Of a stretch of 32,457 nt of DNA, positions 32,432 through 32,457 are shown piece by piece (position 1 is the stretch's first letter; each line of letters starts with the position of its first letter). Below the pieces are notes generated by a model that was not told the DNA's origin, made no database searches, and was given only the letters and a program-made list of their open reading frames with translations. This DNA is from Paraburkholderia sp. SG-MS1 (GTDB lineage: Bacteria; Pseudomonadota; Gammaproteobacteria; Burkholderiales; Burkholderiaceae). The stretch covers positions 1 to 32,457 of the forward strand of contig NZ_NPIH01000107.1 of assembly GCF_012275575.1 (NCBI RefSeq), given 5' to 3'. A program made the position numbers and the translations under genes.

Positions 32432-32457
32432 CGCTGTCGTACCGCTGCCGTATCGCT

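Overview
The window looks like ordinary chromosomal backbone of a beta-proteobacterium of the Burkholderiaceae, most likely Paraburkholderia or a close relative. I infer this from the high GC content with strong GC3 bias and from the gene content: a DUF1841 protein, an intracellular PHA depolymerase of the Ralstonia PhaZ1 type, a short soluble RnfB next to nth, a PurT of this lineage and a small DUF6726-like lipoprotein. I see no IS element, prophage, integrase, CRISPR array, rRNA or recognisable tRNA. Twenty-five protein genes account for almost all of the sequence.

Layout. 1-4613: a GT2 sugar transferase (+) converging on dnaE (-), the replicative polymerase subunit. 5024-6806: trhO and gluQ (+), two enzymes acting on the tRNA wobble nucleotide, probably one operon, converging on rhlE (-, to 8402), a DEAD-box helicase gene with a structured leader. 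8853-13010 (-): an aldehyde dehydrogenase, an acetolactate-synthase-like ThDP enzyme, an MliC-type lysozyme inhibitor and a tiny lipoprotein. 13215-14429 (-): purT. 14701-19864 (+): a META-domain lipoprotein and a very large FtsK that lacks the usual first membrane helix and has a long Ala/Pro linker. 20031-21353 (-): a secreted beta-propeller lactonase, divergent from a 50-residue DUF3096 membrane protein. 21998-22243 (-): an unrecognised 81-residue gene with its own promoter-like site.

22474-26599: a carbon-reserve neighbourhood with a GH15 glucoamylase/trehalase, PhaZ behind a good sigma70-type promoter, and a TetR repressor gene (-) with promoter and operator-like sequence. 26831-28905 (+): a stand-alone RnfB ferredoxin, endonuclease III and a DUF1841 protein. 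29026-29838 (-): two monohaem cytochromes c in tandem. 30316-32431 (+): a MoxR AAA+ ATPase followed by a CoxE-like VWA protein.

No single novel multi-gene system stands out. The points most worth a second look are the RnfB-Nth pairing without the rest of an Rnf complex, the MoxR-VWA pair with a degenerate metal site, the FtsK missing TM1, and the wobble-modification pair trhO-gluQ. Residue numbers were counted by hand from the starts given. Family assignments come from motif recognition, not from database searches.
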